NCBI GenBank assembly: GCA_900552545.1
Contig: USAL01000053.1
Coordinates: 1-11,721 of the forward strand
Reading direction: 5' to 3'
Length of the DNA: 11,721 nucleotides
From: an uncultured Sutterella sp.
GTDB lineage: Bacteria > Pseudomonadota > Gammaproteobacteria > Burkholderiales > Burkholderiaceae_F
The notes below the pieces were generated by a model. The model ran no database searches and was not told the DNA's origin. It saw nothing but the letters and a program-made list of their open reading frames with translations. The position numbers were made by a program, and so were the translations under genes. Positions 1 to 6,662 of this stretch are shown one piece after another; position 1 is the stretch's first letter; each line of letters starts with the position of its first letter.

Positions 1-1456
1 TTGCCATCCGATAGGCCGTGGTGAGAAGCTTGCGGCACTCGTTTTCGTCGCTAGGCGTCATCACCGTCTTGTTGGGGAGCATGCGCAGGAAGGCAATGTC
101 AAAAGCACCCTGGTGCGTTGCGCCGTCGGCGCCCACAATGCCGCCGCGGTCGATTGCAAACATCACCGGAAGGTTTTGCAGCGCCACGTCGTGCACAACC
201 TGATCAAAGGCGCGCTGCGCAAAGGTCGAGTAGACCGCCACGACCGGGTGCATGCCTTGGCAGGAGAGGCCCGCGGCAAAGGTCACCGCGTGCTGCTCGG
301 CGATTGCAACGTCGCTGTAGCGCGTGGGGAATTTCTTTTCGAACTCCACGAGGCCGCTGCCCTCGCGCATGGCGGGGGTGATCGCGTAGAGGTGCTCGTC
401 GGCTGCGGCCATGTCGCAGATCCAGTGCGAGAACACCTGCGTATAGGTCGGGTGCGCCGGATCGGCGGGCTTCTTGACGATGCCCTTTTTCGGATCAAAG
501 GGACTCACGCCGTGATAAAGCGTCGGATCGTTCATCGCCGGCACGTAGCCCATGCCCTTGCGGGTCTTCAGATGCAGCACCGCCGGGCAGTCGAGGTTCT
601 TCAAGTTCTTGAGGAACCCCACGAGCCCTTCGACGTCGTGCCCATCAAAGGGGCCGAAGTAGTTGAGGTCGAAGTTCGAAAAAAGGCTCGAAGGCGGGCT
701 CAAAAAGTTCACCGCCTGCTTTTCCATGCGCTTGGCAAAGTCCCACAGGCGCGGCAGCGGCCGCAGCACCGACTTGCTGAGCTCTCGGGCCTTCCACACC
801 GGTCGCGAGCTCACGAGCTTGGCAAGGTGCCCGGAAAGCGCACCCGCAGGGGGCGAAATCGAGCAGTCGTTGTCGTTGACGATGATGAGTAGTTTCAGGC
901 CTTCCTTGTAGACGCCGGCGTGATTGAGGGCTTCGACGGCCATGCCGCCGGTGAGCGCCCCGTCGCCGATCACTGCGATGTGCCAGCGGTCGGAGCGGCC
1001 TGCAAGCTTGTCGGCAATGGCCATGCCGAGTGCAGCCGAAATCGAGGTCGACGAATGCGCCGTCCCGAAGGCGGCGTAGGGGCTCTCGGAGCGCTTGGGA
1101 AAGCCCGAGATGCCGCCCTTCTTGCGAAGGGTCTTCATCGCCTCACGGCGCCCGGTGAGAATCTTGTGCGCGTAGGCCTGATGACCCACATCCCAGATGA
1201 TGGAATCCTGCGGGGTATTGAAGACGTAGTGCAGGGCCACGGCGATGTCGGTCGCGCCAAGGGAGCTTGACAAATGCCCGCCCGTGCGGCTCACGCTCTC
1301 AAGCATGAAGGCGCGCAGTTCGCGGCAGACTTCAGGCAACTGCGAGACCGGGAGCTTTCTGAGGTCCGCAGGCGACTCGATGCGCTTTAAAAGCGCATAG
1401 TCCTCTTCAGTCGGAAAGTCGGTAAGCGGCGCGCCCACGAGATCCTTGAGTGCCAT
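1..1456 (-). CDS. dxs: 1-deoxy-D-xylulose-5-phosphate synthase, C-terminus cut by window edge
   Basis: This thiamine-diphosphate enzyme condenses pyruvate with glyceraldehyde 3-phosphate to make DXP, the first step of the MEP isoprenoid pathway, in the cytoplasm. The first 485 residues are present of a usual 620 or so; the C-terminal transketolase domain lies beyond the left edge. Visible landmarks are GGHLSSSLG with the conserved His near residue 61, the ThDP motif GDGALTGG (164-171) with its NDND partner (194-197), YHGV (314-317) and AIAEQHAVTFAAG (384-396), whose Glu387 is the expected catalytic residue. The ATG start is supported by GGAGG (1465-1469) eight bases upstream and by its one-base overlap with the ispA stop (TGATG), which suggests coupled translation. 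The protein starts directly with family-like sequence. Family identity is secure; no lesion is seen in the visible part. Confidence 0.97.
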   Translation of the reverse strand, partial: MALKDLVGAPLTDFPTEEDYALLKRIESPADLRKLPVSQLPEVCRELRAFMLESVSRTGGHLSSSLGATDIAVALHYVFNTPQDSIIWDVGHQAYAHKILTGRREAMKTLRKKGGISGFPKRSESPYAAFGTAHSSTSISAALGMAIADKLAGRSDRWHIAVIGDGALTGGMAVEALNHAGVYKEGLKLLIIVNDNDCSISPPAGALSGHLAKLVSSRPVWKARELSKSVLRPLPRLWDFAKRMEKQAVNFLSPPSSLFSNFDLNYFGPFDGHDVEGLVGFLKNLKNLDCPAVLHLKTRKGMGYVPAMNDPTLYHGVSPFDPKKGIVKKPADPAHPTYTQVFSHWICDMAAADEHLYAITPAMREGSGLVEFEKKFPTRYSDVAIAEQHAVTFAAGLSCQGMHPVVAVYSTFAQRAFDQVVHDVALQNLPVMFAIDRGGIVGADGATHQGAFDIAFLRMLPNKTVMTPSDENECRKLLTTAYRMA

Positions 1457-2439
1457 CAGTGCGTCCTCCGGATCACGTAGTGCGAGAGCTCTTCAAGACG
1501 CTGGATGCCGAGGGCTTCGGCCTCGGCAAGCGCCTTCAAGTGCGAGAGGGCACCGAGCGCCTGCGCCTCGCATTGGGCGGCAAGCTCGCGCGCCTTTTCG
1601 AGCCCCAAAAGCGACACGTAGGTGGGCTTGTCGGTCGCCTCATCCTTTCCGGCAGTCTTGCCGAGCTCTTCGGTCGACGCGGTGACGTCGAGAATGTCGT
1701 CAACCACCTGAAAACCGAGGCCAATCGCCGCACTGTACTGTCCGAGGTCGGCTTCCAAGGCCGCAAAGCGCGCGGGATCGCCGCAAAGCGCCCCCATGCG
1801 CACGGCCGCGCTGATGAGCGCCCCGGTCTTAAGCCGATGCATCTGACGCAGCACGTCGATGTCGATGCGCTCGCCTACGCTCTCCAAGTCAATCATCTGA
1901 CCGCCGCACATGCCGCGCGCTCCGCTTGCACGCGCAAGGGCAAGCGTCAAGGCATTGATCTGCGCGGCCGGCAGCCCCGTCGACAAAAGACGCTCGAAGG
2001 CCTCGGGCTGCAGGCTGTCGCCAGCGAGCATCGCCTCGGCGACGCCGAACCTCACGTGCGCGGTGGGCTTGCCGCGGCGCAGCGTGTCGTTGTCCATGCA
2101 GGGAAGATCGTCGTGCACGAGCGAATAGGCGTGCACGTACTCAACCGCCAAGGCCGCTTCGTCCAAGGCCTTCGCAGGCGCCGCCGTCAAGGCGCCGGCG
2201 CCGTAGACCAAAAGCGCGCGCACGCGCTTGCCGCCGCCCATGACGGCATAGCGCATGGCTTCACAGAGAAGCCCCAACGGGCCCTCGCCCTTGGGCAGCG
2301 CCGCATCGGCATTGAATTCAAAGCGGCCGCGAAGCGCCTCGGCCCAGTCGTGAAAAGAGAGCGTCGAGAGCGCCCGATAGGCCTCGTCCGAAGACCAGCG
2401 CTCGGGGTCGCTCAAGCAGAAGTCAAACTGTCCGATCAC
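1456..2439 (-). CDS. ispA: Short-chain (2E,6E)-farnesyl/geranylgeranyl-type prenyl diphosphate synthase
   Basis: A cytoplasmic all-alpha trans-prenyltransferase that adds isopentenyl diphosphate to an allylic diphosphate, making farnesyl diphosphate for quinones and undecaprenyl carriers. The 327-residue protein has GGGKRVRALL (68-77), the first Asp-rich motif DDLPCMDND (110-118) with the two-residue insertion typical of bacterial enzymes, GGQMIDL (179-185), and the second motif DDILD (247-251). I chose the GTG at 2439. It overlaps the xseB stop as GTGA, has a strong GAGGGAGG ribosome site six bases upstream, and gives an N-terminus of normal length. The longer open frame to 2544 only extends through xseB. 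Its stop overlaps the dxs start by one base. Chain length (C15 or C20) cannot be fixed from sequence; farnesyl is the default for this operon position. Confidence 0.95.
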   Translation of the reverse strand: MIGQFDFCLSDPERWSSDEAYRALSTLSFHDWAEALRGRFEFNADAALPKGEGPLGLLCEAMRYAVMGGGKRVRALLVYGAGALTAAPAKALDEAALAVEYVHAYSLVHDDLPCMDNDTLRRGKPTAHVRFGVAEAMLAGDSLQPEAFERLLSTGLPAAQINALTLALARASGARGMCGGQMIDLESVGERIDIDVLRQMHRLKTGALISAAVRMGALCGDPARFAALEADLGQYSAAIGLGFQVVDDILDVTASTEELGKTAGKDEATDKPTYVSLLGLEKARELAAQCEAQALGALSHLKALAEAEALGIQRLEELSHYVIRRTH

Positions 2440-2684
2440 GACAGGCCTCCCTCGCTCATGCCCTTGACTTCGAAATCGGCAAGCGTGCCGTCGGCTTCGA
2501 GTTTCTTGATCTGATTTTCGGCCGCCTGCAGCTTCTGCGTGCACATGCGCACGAGCTCCGTGCCGCGGGTGAAGGCCTTGACGCTTTCTTCAAGCGGCAT
2601 CGCCCCCTGTTCCATCTTGCCTACGATCGCCTCGAGCTCGCTCAAGGCCTCCTCAAACGTCGGCTGATCCTTCTTGTCGGTCAT
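2436..2684 (-). CDS. xseB: Exodeoxyribonuclease VII small subunit
   Basis: The 82-residue protein is the small subunit of exonuclease VII, a cytoplasmic nuclease that degrades single-stranded DNA. Several XseB copies bind each catalytic XseA chain. The family pattern is clear: TFEEALSELEAIVGKMEQG (9-27), then PLEESVKAFTRGTELV and QKLQAAENQIKKL, two amphipathic helices forming a hairpin. Length is typical. xseA is not in the window, which is usual. The ATG at 2684 has only a weak AG-rich ribosome site (AGAAGAAAG). It is the first gene of the xseB-ispA-dxs unit, with a four-base overlap into ispA. Confidence 0.95.
   Translation of the reverse strand: MTDKKDQPTFEEALSELEAIVGKMEQGAMPLEESVKAFTRGTELVRMCTQKLQAAENQIKKLEADGTLADFEVKGMSEGGLS
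2446..2453 (-). promoter_or_regulatory. Strong ribosome binding site that fixes the ispA GTG start
   Basis: On the minus strand the last codons of xseB contain GAGGGAGG, six bases before the GTG of ispA. It is complementary to the 16S rRNA tail and makes GTG a better start than the ATG in the longer upstream frame. The site lies inside xseB, so the two genes are probably translationally coupled. Confidence 0.8.
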
Positions 2685-3014
2685 AACGTCTTTCTTCTAA
2701 AACTCAGCAGTCCTTGCGGATCGAGGGGCTCGCAACCAGGAACTTCTGCCCTTGCCGCACACCCCCTCTGCCGAAGGCTCAATTGGCTTATTGTAGCCGA
2801 CCGACTGCAGATGGGCTTGAAGGGAATTTAGAGACCTCGGCGTCTGCCCAAAGAGACGCGGAAAAAAGACGTGGGCGTGCCGAAAAAGACGGACGCAATA
2901 GAAGGAGGCAATGAAGGCCCCGTGTAAAAGGTCCGGACGCGACAAAACTGCCCGTCAGAGCATCGATTTTTTGAAAGCTGGAGATTTTCCGGAAGAACAC
3001 CGGAAGAAAGAATG
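2685..3014. other. Intergenic stretch between tRNA-Gly and xseB, no convincing gene
   Basis: This 330-base gap must carry the promoter and leader of the xseB-ispA-dxs unit. On the minus strand a TACAAT box (2790-2795) is a candidate -10, with a poor TTCAAG box 20 bases upstream. Two 6-bp hairpins are visible: GCGTCT/AGACGC (2840-2859, 8-base loop) and TTCCGG/CCGGAA (2987-3005, 7-base loop). The second lies just downstream of the tRNA gene. Neither is followed by a T-run on either strand, so neither is a standard terminator. An 82-codon open frame here resembles no family I recognise and shows no coding features. Confidence 0.5.
2790..2821 (-). promoter_or_regulatory. Weak candidate promoter of the xseB-ispA-dxs operon
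   Basis: The minus strand reads TTCAAG, 20 bases, TACAAT. The -10 is good, but the -35 is poor and the spacer too long for sigma-70. It is listed because it is the best -10 in a region that should hold the promoter. Read-through from the tRNA promoter is an alternative. Confidence 0.25.
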
Positions 3015-3090
3015 TGGAGCGGGAGACGAGTCTCGAACTCGCGACCTCAACCTTGGCAAGGTTGCGCTCTACCAACTGAGCTACTCCCGC
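3015..3090 (-). tRNA. glyT-like tRNA-Gly(GCC): tRNA-Gly, anticodon GCC
   Basis: The minus strand folds as a full 76-base tRNA with CCA encoded in the gene. The acceptor stem is GCGGGAG with CTCCCGC, the D-arm contains AGCTCAGTTGGTAGAGC, the anticodon arm has CTTGCCAAG with GCC at 3055-3057, and the T-arm has GAGTTCGAGACTC. It resembles the E. coli glycine GCC tRNA closely. It decodes GGC and GGU. The gene stands alone with its own strong promoter just upstream; no integrase or repeated 3' end was seen nearby. The gene symbol given is descriptive only. Confidence 0.97.
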
Positions 3091-3111
3091 AGTGCTCTGC
3101 GAAGAATGCGT

Positions 3112-3139
3112 ATTGTACAGGACCGATCAGCCCTGTCAA
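3112..3139 (-). promoter_or_regulatory. Sigma-70 promoter of the tRNA-Gly gene
   Basis: The minus strand has a consensus -35 TTGACA (3134-3139), a 16-base spacer and -10 TACAAT (3112-3117). Transcription should start about 15 bases before the tRNA 5' end, leaving a short leader for RNase P to remove. No GC-rich stringent discriminator is obvious after the -10 (ACGCATTC). Confidence 0.85.
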
Positions 3140-3293
3140 GGACTTCTTGAAAAATTTTTCTCTCCTCCCCCAACATCTCGAGCTAACGAGGTCGCTACCG
3201 CCCTCTAAAAACAACGAAATAACAATGTGATTCACAGACTCCACAGGAGCAAATCCGCCAAGATATAGGTGTTTTCACCAATACCCTTGCGGG

Positions 3294-3319
3294 GTGCGCC
3301 GCAGGGGGTTGCGGCGCAC
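3294..3319. terminator. Perfect 10-bp GC-rich inverted repeat after the MFS gene (possible transcript end)
   Basis: GTGCGCCGCA and TGCGGCGCAC form a perfect stem with a six-base loop, 12 bases past the exporter stop codon. Position and stability fit a 3' end structure. No T-tract follows on either strand: the minus side continues CCCCGCAAGGG and the plus side GCAAAAGG. It may therefore protect the RNA 3' end or pause polymerase rather than act as a standard intrinsic terminator. The 150 bases between it and the tRNA promoter show nothing else. Confidence 0.45.
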
Positions 3320-3331
3320 GCAAAAGGAAAA

Positions 3332-4660
3332 TTACTTCCAGTGACAGCTTCCTCTGCGCAGCCGCAGGTAGCCGCCCATCACCCAGAAGAGGATCGTGGT
3401 GACGGCAAACGTGATGATGGCGGCTTCATACTTCCAGCCCGAGCCGTAGAGCATCGGCACGACGACGGCCGAGCACAGCGCAAACAAGAGGGTCTGGATG
3501 AAGCTCAGAACCGAGCTTGCCATGCCGCGGCTCTGCGGGAAGCAGTCCATGAGTACGAGCGACATGCCCGGACGGATGATGCCGATGCTCACCGTGTAGA
3601 TGCAAAGCGGAATCACGGCCCAGGGCATGGCGGCCTTGACGCTAAAGACAATGAGCGCGGTCGAGGCAAGGGACGCTGCAATCATCACGAAAAACCCGAT
3701 GCGAATCGAGCCCGTTGTGCCCACGCGCACCGCTAGCTGCGTCGCCACCCAACTCCCCGCGACCGTACCGGTCACCGTCGGGATGAAGAGCATCCAGAAC
3801 TCGTCGGCCGCCAGCCCCACGACGTTGACGCACCAGTCGGCCGCGCCTGCAATGAAGACGCCCTGCCCGAGGAACGCCAGGCCCAGCGCAATGTTGCCGA
3901 GCATAAAGGGCGCGTGCTTGGAGCAGTGCCAGTAGCCGCGGGCAAGGACCTTGAGATCAATCGGCGTGCGCTGATCCTTCGGAAGACTCTCCGGAAGGAA
4001 GAAAAGGCACATCAACGCCAGCGCAAAGCTGATTGCCGTAAGCACCCAGAAGTGGCTCTGCCAGCCCGCGTGCACCGCGAGATAGCCGCCGATGATGGGC
4101 GCCAGAGCCGGCCCGAAGCCAAAGACCATGGCGACGTAGGCCATGAGCTTTTGCGCCTGCGGGCCGCCGTAGAGGTCGCGGATCACGGCCATACCGACTA
4201 CCATACCGCAGCCCGCAAAGACGCCCTCCAAGGCGCGAAACACGATGAGCGCCTCAAGGCTTGAAGACAATGCGGCGCCGAGGCTTGAAAGCGCAAAGAG
4301 CACAAAGCCTCCGACCATCGTGGGCTTGCGGCCGATCAGATCCGAGATTGTGCCGTAAAAAAGCGTCATGACGGCAAAGCCGATCAGGTACGAGGTGAGC
4401 GTCTGCTGCACGGCCTCAAGCCCCACCCCGAACTCGGCCATCATTTCGTGAAAGCTCGGCAGGTACATGTCGGTCGCAAAGGGACCGATCATCGAGCAGG
4501 CCGCAAGCAGAAACGTGAGAAGCTTCACGTTCACGTGTGGGGCGCCAGCCGGAGCCGCGTCATGAGCGGCGTCGTGCGCGGTGTCATGCACGGCGTCCTT
4601 CGCGGACTCGGCGCGCTGCGTGCCGTCGTTTGCGTTCGTTTTCGTATCGTCGTTCATCAT
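3332..4660 (-). CDS. Bcr/CflA-family MFS drug efflux transporter
   Basis: A 442-residue inner-membrane proton antiporter of the 12-helix DHA1 family (Bcr/CflA group), likely exporting drugs or small metabolites. Hydrophobic helices begin near residue 45. Helix 1 carries FATDMYLPSF (61-70), the Bcr/CflA hallmark. The loop after helix 2 holds MFS motif A, GTISDLIGRKP (103-113). GPALAPIIGGYL (183-194) is the antiporter motif C. RDLYGG (161-166) is also typical. The start is one of two adjacent ATGs (4660 or 4657); neither has a clear ribosome site, and a TTG further upstream is unlikely. Unusually, about 40 hydrophilic residues precede helix 1 and include His-Asp-Ala repeats. The gene stands alone, divergent from gluQ. 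The substrate cannot be named. Confidence 0.9.
   Translation of the reverse strand: MMNDDTKTNANDGTQRAESAKDAVHDTAHDAAHDAAPAGAPHVNVKLLTFLLAACSMIGPFATDMYLPSFHEMMAEFGVGLEAVQQTLTSYLIGFAVMTLFYGTISDLIGRKPTMVGGFVLFALSSLGAALSSSLEALIVFRALEGVFAGCGMVVGMAVIRDLYGGPQAQKLMAYVAMVFGFGPALAPIIGGYLAVHAGWQSHFWVLTAISFALALMCLFFLPESLPKDQRTPIDLKVLARGYWHCSKHAPFMLGNIALGLAFLGQGVFIAGAADWCVNVVGLAADEFWMLFIPTVTGTVAGSWVATQLAVRVGTTGSIRIGFFVMIAASLASTALIVFSVKAAMPWAVIPLCIYTVSIGIIRPGMSLVLMDCFPQSRGMASSVLSFIQTLLFALCSAVVVPMLYGSGWKYEAAIITFAVTTILFWVMGGYLRLRRGSCHWK
4556..4591 (-). repeat. Imperfect 12-base tandem repeat coding (H-D-x-A) units in the MFS N-terminus
   Basis: Around codons 25-36 of the exporter the protein reads VHDTAHDAAHDAA, from about three imperfect copies of a CAYGACRCCGCN-like 12-base unit. 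It lies in the predicted cytoplasmic tail before helix 1. Slippage would change length in steps of four residues without breaking the frame. Confidence 0.6.
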
Positions 4661-4776
4661 CACACAATCAAAATTTCGGCGCGCTCGTCCCCCTGCGGCC
4701 CGCACGTCCCGAGTGCCTTCAAGCCGCAAAAAGAGCGCTAACGCCTAAAAATAGAGAAGATTTCCAAAGTGCGGCG

Positions 4777-4782
4777 ATTGTA
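4777..4782 (-). promoter_or_regulatory. Candidate -10 box for the MFS gene
   Basis: TACAAT on the minus strand lies about 117 bases before the chosen ATG in the divergent gap between the exporter and gluQ. No matching -35 sits at 16-18 bases (ACGGGA is the best), so the call rests on the -10 alone. No operator or dyad typical of a MarR or TetR regulator was seen beside it. Confidence 0.25.
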
Positions 4783-4872
4783 CCCCTCAACGCCCGCAAT
4801 CCCGTCGCATTGGTGAAACAACCATTCCTGACCGGCCATTCCCCTGTCGATTTTTACGCGGCACACGCCCGT

Positions 4873-4902
4873 TTGGGAACAGCCTGCGGCGGGCAGTAAG
4901 AT
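4873..4902 (+). promoter_or_regulatory. Candidate gluQ promoter
   Basis: TTGGGA (4873-4878), an 18-base spacer and TAAGAT (4897-4902) lie about 55 bases before the gluQ ATG. Both boxes match sigma-70 only partly. It is the best plus-strand candidate in the divergent gap. Confidence 0.35.
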
Positions 4903-4955
4903 TGAGGCCCTTCAGAAAAATTCTCCAAGTCTCCAACGTTTACCGCCCGCTTTCC

Positions 4956-5849
4956 ATGTCCGAACAGTCTCTCACCAACGACTCAAGCACCCCTTACGTC
5001 GGACGCTTTGCGCCCTCGCCCACCGGGCCGCTGCACATGGGAAGCCTTGCCTGCGCCATGGCCACCTGGGCCGATGCGCGCGCCCACGGCGGCACGTGGC
5101 TGATCCGCATCGAAGACATCGATCCGCCGCGAGACATGCCGGGCGCCGACAAGCGCATCCTCGAGGTGCTCGCGGCCTACGGCATGACGAGCGACCGGCC
5201 GGTGCTCTGGCAGCACACAAGACTCGACCGCTACGAGGAGGTCTTCAACGCCCTGCGGGAGAAGGGCGCGGTCTTTGGCTGCGCCTGCTCGCGCCACGAA
5301 ATCCTTGCGGCCGATGCGGCGATGGGGCTTCCGAGAGGCGTGTATCCGGGCACCTGCCGCATGGGCACCCACGGCAAGGCCGTGCGCTCCTGGCGCTTTC
5401 GAACGACCTCGGAGCCGGTTTCCTTCATCGACCGGCAGTGCGGGCCGCAGTCGCAGAACGTTGAATCGGAAGTGGGCGACTTCGTCGTCCGCCGCGCCGA
5501 CGGCCTCTGGGCCTATCAGCTCGCGGTCGTGGTCGACGATGCCGATCAGGGCATCACGGACGTCGTACGCGGCCAAGATCTTCTTGACAACACGCCGCGG
5601 CAGATGCTGCTGCAGCGCGCCGTCGGCGTTCCGACGCCGCGCTACATGCACATTGCGCTTGTGACCGACGCACACGGCGAAAAGCTCTCCAAGCAGCGCT
5701 GTGCGCCTGCCGTGACGACGGAAAACCGCACGGCGACGCTCGACGCCCTCTGGGTGCATCTGGGATTTGACGCCATCGGCGCCGACACGGTCGATGCCTT
5801 CTGGCGCGCTGCCGTTGAAGTATGGCGCGAACGGTGGTGCCGCGAGTAA
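4956..5849 (+). CDS. gluQ: Glutamyl-queuosine tRNA(Asp) synthetase
   Basis: GluQ-RS (YadB) is a truncated class I glutamyl-tRNA synthetase. It activates glutamate without tRNA and attaches it to queuosine at position 34 of tRNA-Asp. The 297-residue protein has RFAPSPTGPLHMGS with the HIGH-type motif HMGS (27-30), RIEDIDPPR (51-59), a probable zinc site formed by Cys109, Cys111, Tyr130 and Cys134, VVRGQDLLD (203-211), and the KMSKS-type motif KLSKQ (243-247). It lacks the anticodon-binding domain, as expected for the family. I chose the ATG at 4956 because it places the conserved GRFAPSPTG close to the N-terminus; an in-frame TTG at 4902 would add 18 unsupported residues. No clear ribosome site is visible. 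It is the only plus-strand gene here, convergent with the lipoprotein gene. Confidence 0.95.
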   Translation: MSEQSLTNDSSTPYVGRFAPSPTGPLHMGSLACAMATWADARAHGGTWLIRIEDIDPPRDMPGADKRILEVLAAYGMTSDRPVLWQHTRLDRYEEVFNALREKGAVFGCACSRHEILAADAAMGLPRGVYPGTCRMGTHGKAVRSWRFRTTSEPVSFIDRQCGPQSQNVESEVGDFVVRRADGLWAYQLAVVVDDADQGITDVVRGQDLLDNTPRQMLLQRAVGVPTPRYMHIALVTDAHGEKLSKQRCAPAVTTENRTATLDALWVHLGFDAIGADTVDAFWRAAVEVWRERWCRE

Positions 5850-5885
5850 CGCCGAAACCAACGCAGCCGGACGCAAACGAAAGCG

Positions 5886-5911
5886 CCCGGCAGCAGCTTG
5901 AGGCGGCCGGG
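5886..5911 (-). terminator. Weak hairpin in the convergent gluQ/lipoprotein gap
   Basis: CCCGGC and GCCGGG can pair around a 14-base loop. Read on the minus strand the stem is followed by CGCTTTCGTTT, a poor T-rich stretch, so it could end the lipoprotein transcript. The large loop makes this weak. Confidence 0.25.
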
Positions 5912-5931
5912 AAAGAGAACTGTAATCAATA

Positions 5932-5973
5932 GAAATTGATCGGAATTGATCAGGAATCCGACGGAATTCCCAA
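5932..5973. repeat. Short degenerate repeat, period about 10 bases
   Basis: AATTGAT occurs twice exactly ten bases apart (5934-5940, 5944-5950), and GGAAT recurs at 5942, 5953 and 5963. ATCAAT/ATTGAT (5925-5940) also forms a small AT-rich hairpin. The run lies between the convergent stop codons of gluQ and the lipoprotein gene. It may be helically phased sequence or a slipped remnant; no function is evident. Confidence 0.4.
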
Positions 5974-5991
5974 AGGAAGAATGCGCGCGTC

Positions 5992-6459
5992 CTATTCGTC
6001 GCGCCAGGGCATGGGATCGGGGAAGAGCCGGTCGACGAGCGACCAGATGATGATGCTCTGATCGTCGGCGGGACTGCCGAAGACGTGTCCGACCGCGCCT
6101 TCGTCGTCGCGCGTCGAGACGCTCAACGGGCGGCTGCCGTGGCCGCTGAAATATTCAAGCGTGGCGCTGCGAATGCGGTGGTTCGACCACTCCTCCATTC
6201 TTGCCGTAAAGCGAACGCACTGCCGGCAGTCGGCATCGTCGAAATCGGTGACGTTGCGCACGGAAAAGCCCTTTTGCTCGAGCGCCGTACGAATCATCAG
6301 CGCGAGACTCACCTCGCCCGCAGGTTCAGTCTGCAGGCACAGTTCCTGACCGGCGGCTTTCGCAAACCGGTACTCATAGGGACTTTTTTGCGGCGCGCTC
6401 TGGCAGCCGGCCAGAAGAAAAGCGCCCGCCAAAACGGCAGTGAGAAGACGTTGCTGCAT
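5992..6459 (-). CDS. Small predicted lipoprotein of unknown function
   Basis: A 155-residue protein I cannot assign to a named family. It begins with a lipoprotein signal peptide: MQQR, a hydrophobic stretch, then the lipobox LLAGC with Cys19 as the lipidation site. The next residues are Gln-Ser, not Asp, so outer-membrane sorting by Lol is likely. The mature part is soluble-looking and mixed alpha/beta. It contains Cys41 and a CRQC pair (78-81) that could form disulfides in the periplasm, and an aromatic C-terminus. The ATG at 6459 puts the signal peptide in the right place, though no ribosome site is clear. The gene has its own promoter upstream and looks monocistronic. General architecture resembles small envelope lipoproteins annotated only as DUFs. 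Confidence 0.8.
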   Translation of the reverse strand: MQQRLLTAVLAGAFLLAGCQSAPQKSPYEYRFAKAAGQELCLQTEPAGEVSLALMIRTALEQKGFSVRNVTDFDDADCRQCVRFTARMEEWSNHRIRSATLEYFSGHGSRPLSVSTRDDEGAVGHVFGSPADDQSIIIWSLVDRLFPDPMPWRDE

Positions 6460-6511
6460 ACAAGGAAAATGAGAAAACGAGGACGTGCTGCGTCTCGTCC
6501 AAGCCCAGTTT

Positions 6512-6539
6512 ATCCTAGCATTTTTTCAATGTTGTGCAA
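6512..6539 (-). promoter_or_regulatory. Promoter of the lipoprotein gene, extended -10 type
   Basis: On the minus strand TTGCAC (6534-6539), a 16-base spacer and TAGGAT (6512-6517) preceded by TGC form an extended -10 promoter. The start site would fall about 45 bases before the ATG. The flanking A/T-rich run (GAAAAAATGC) stands out from the GC-rich surroundings. Confidence 0.55.
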
Positions 6540-6593
6540 TTCACCCGCCCCCGGGAAAACCGCTCGATAGCTTGCGCGTATGATGGGGGCGAG

Positions 6594-6637
6594 AAAAACC
6601 CCTGGATGCACGGGTATTTGTGCACGCTCGCGTCCAG
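6594..6637 (-). terminator. Probable terminator of the deacetylase-fold gene
   Basis: On the minus strand CTGGA/TCCAG and TGCAC/GTGCA form a two-part stem with an 8-base bulge on one side. It is followed by GGGG and five Ts, 26 bases past the stop codon of the upstream gene. Position and T-run fit an intrinsic terminator, but the bulge weakens it. Confidence 0.4.
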
Positions 6638-6662
6638 AAAAAGGAACGGCTGACAGGAACGA

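Noticed and set aside
113..892. A 259-codon plus-strand open frame opposite dxs
   Set aside because: Shadow of dxs; no motif and a His/Arg/Val-rich composition.
1450..2514. A 354-codon plus-strand open frame opposite ispA
   Set aside because: Antisense shadow of a gene with all prenyl synthase motifs; composition is basic and low in complexity.
2697..2945. An 82-codon minus-strand open frame in the gap before xseB
   Set aside because: No ribosome site, no family resemblance, and it would run through the likely operon promoter region.
3015..3090. tRNA-Gly as the integration site of the defence block
   Set aside because: No integrase gene and no repeat of the tRNA 3' end were seen, and ordinary chromosomal genes lie between the tRNA and the defence genes.
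4983..5876. A 297-codon minus-strand open frame opposite gluQ
   Set aside because: Same antisense GC effect; gluQ carries HIGH, KMSKS-type and zinc-site motifs.
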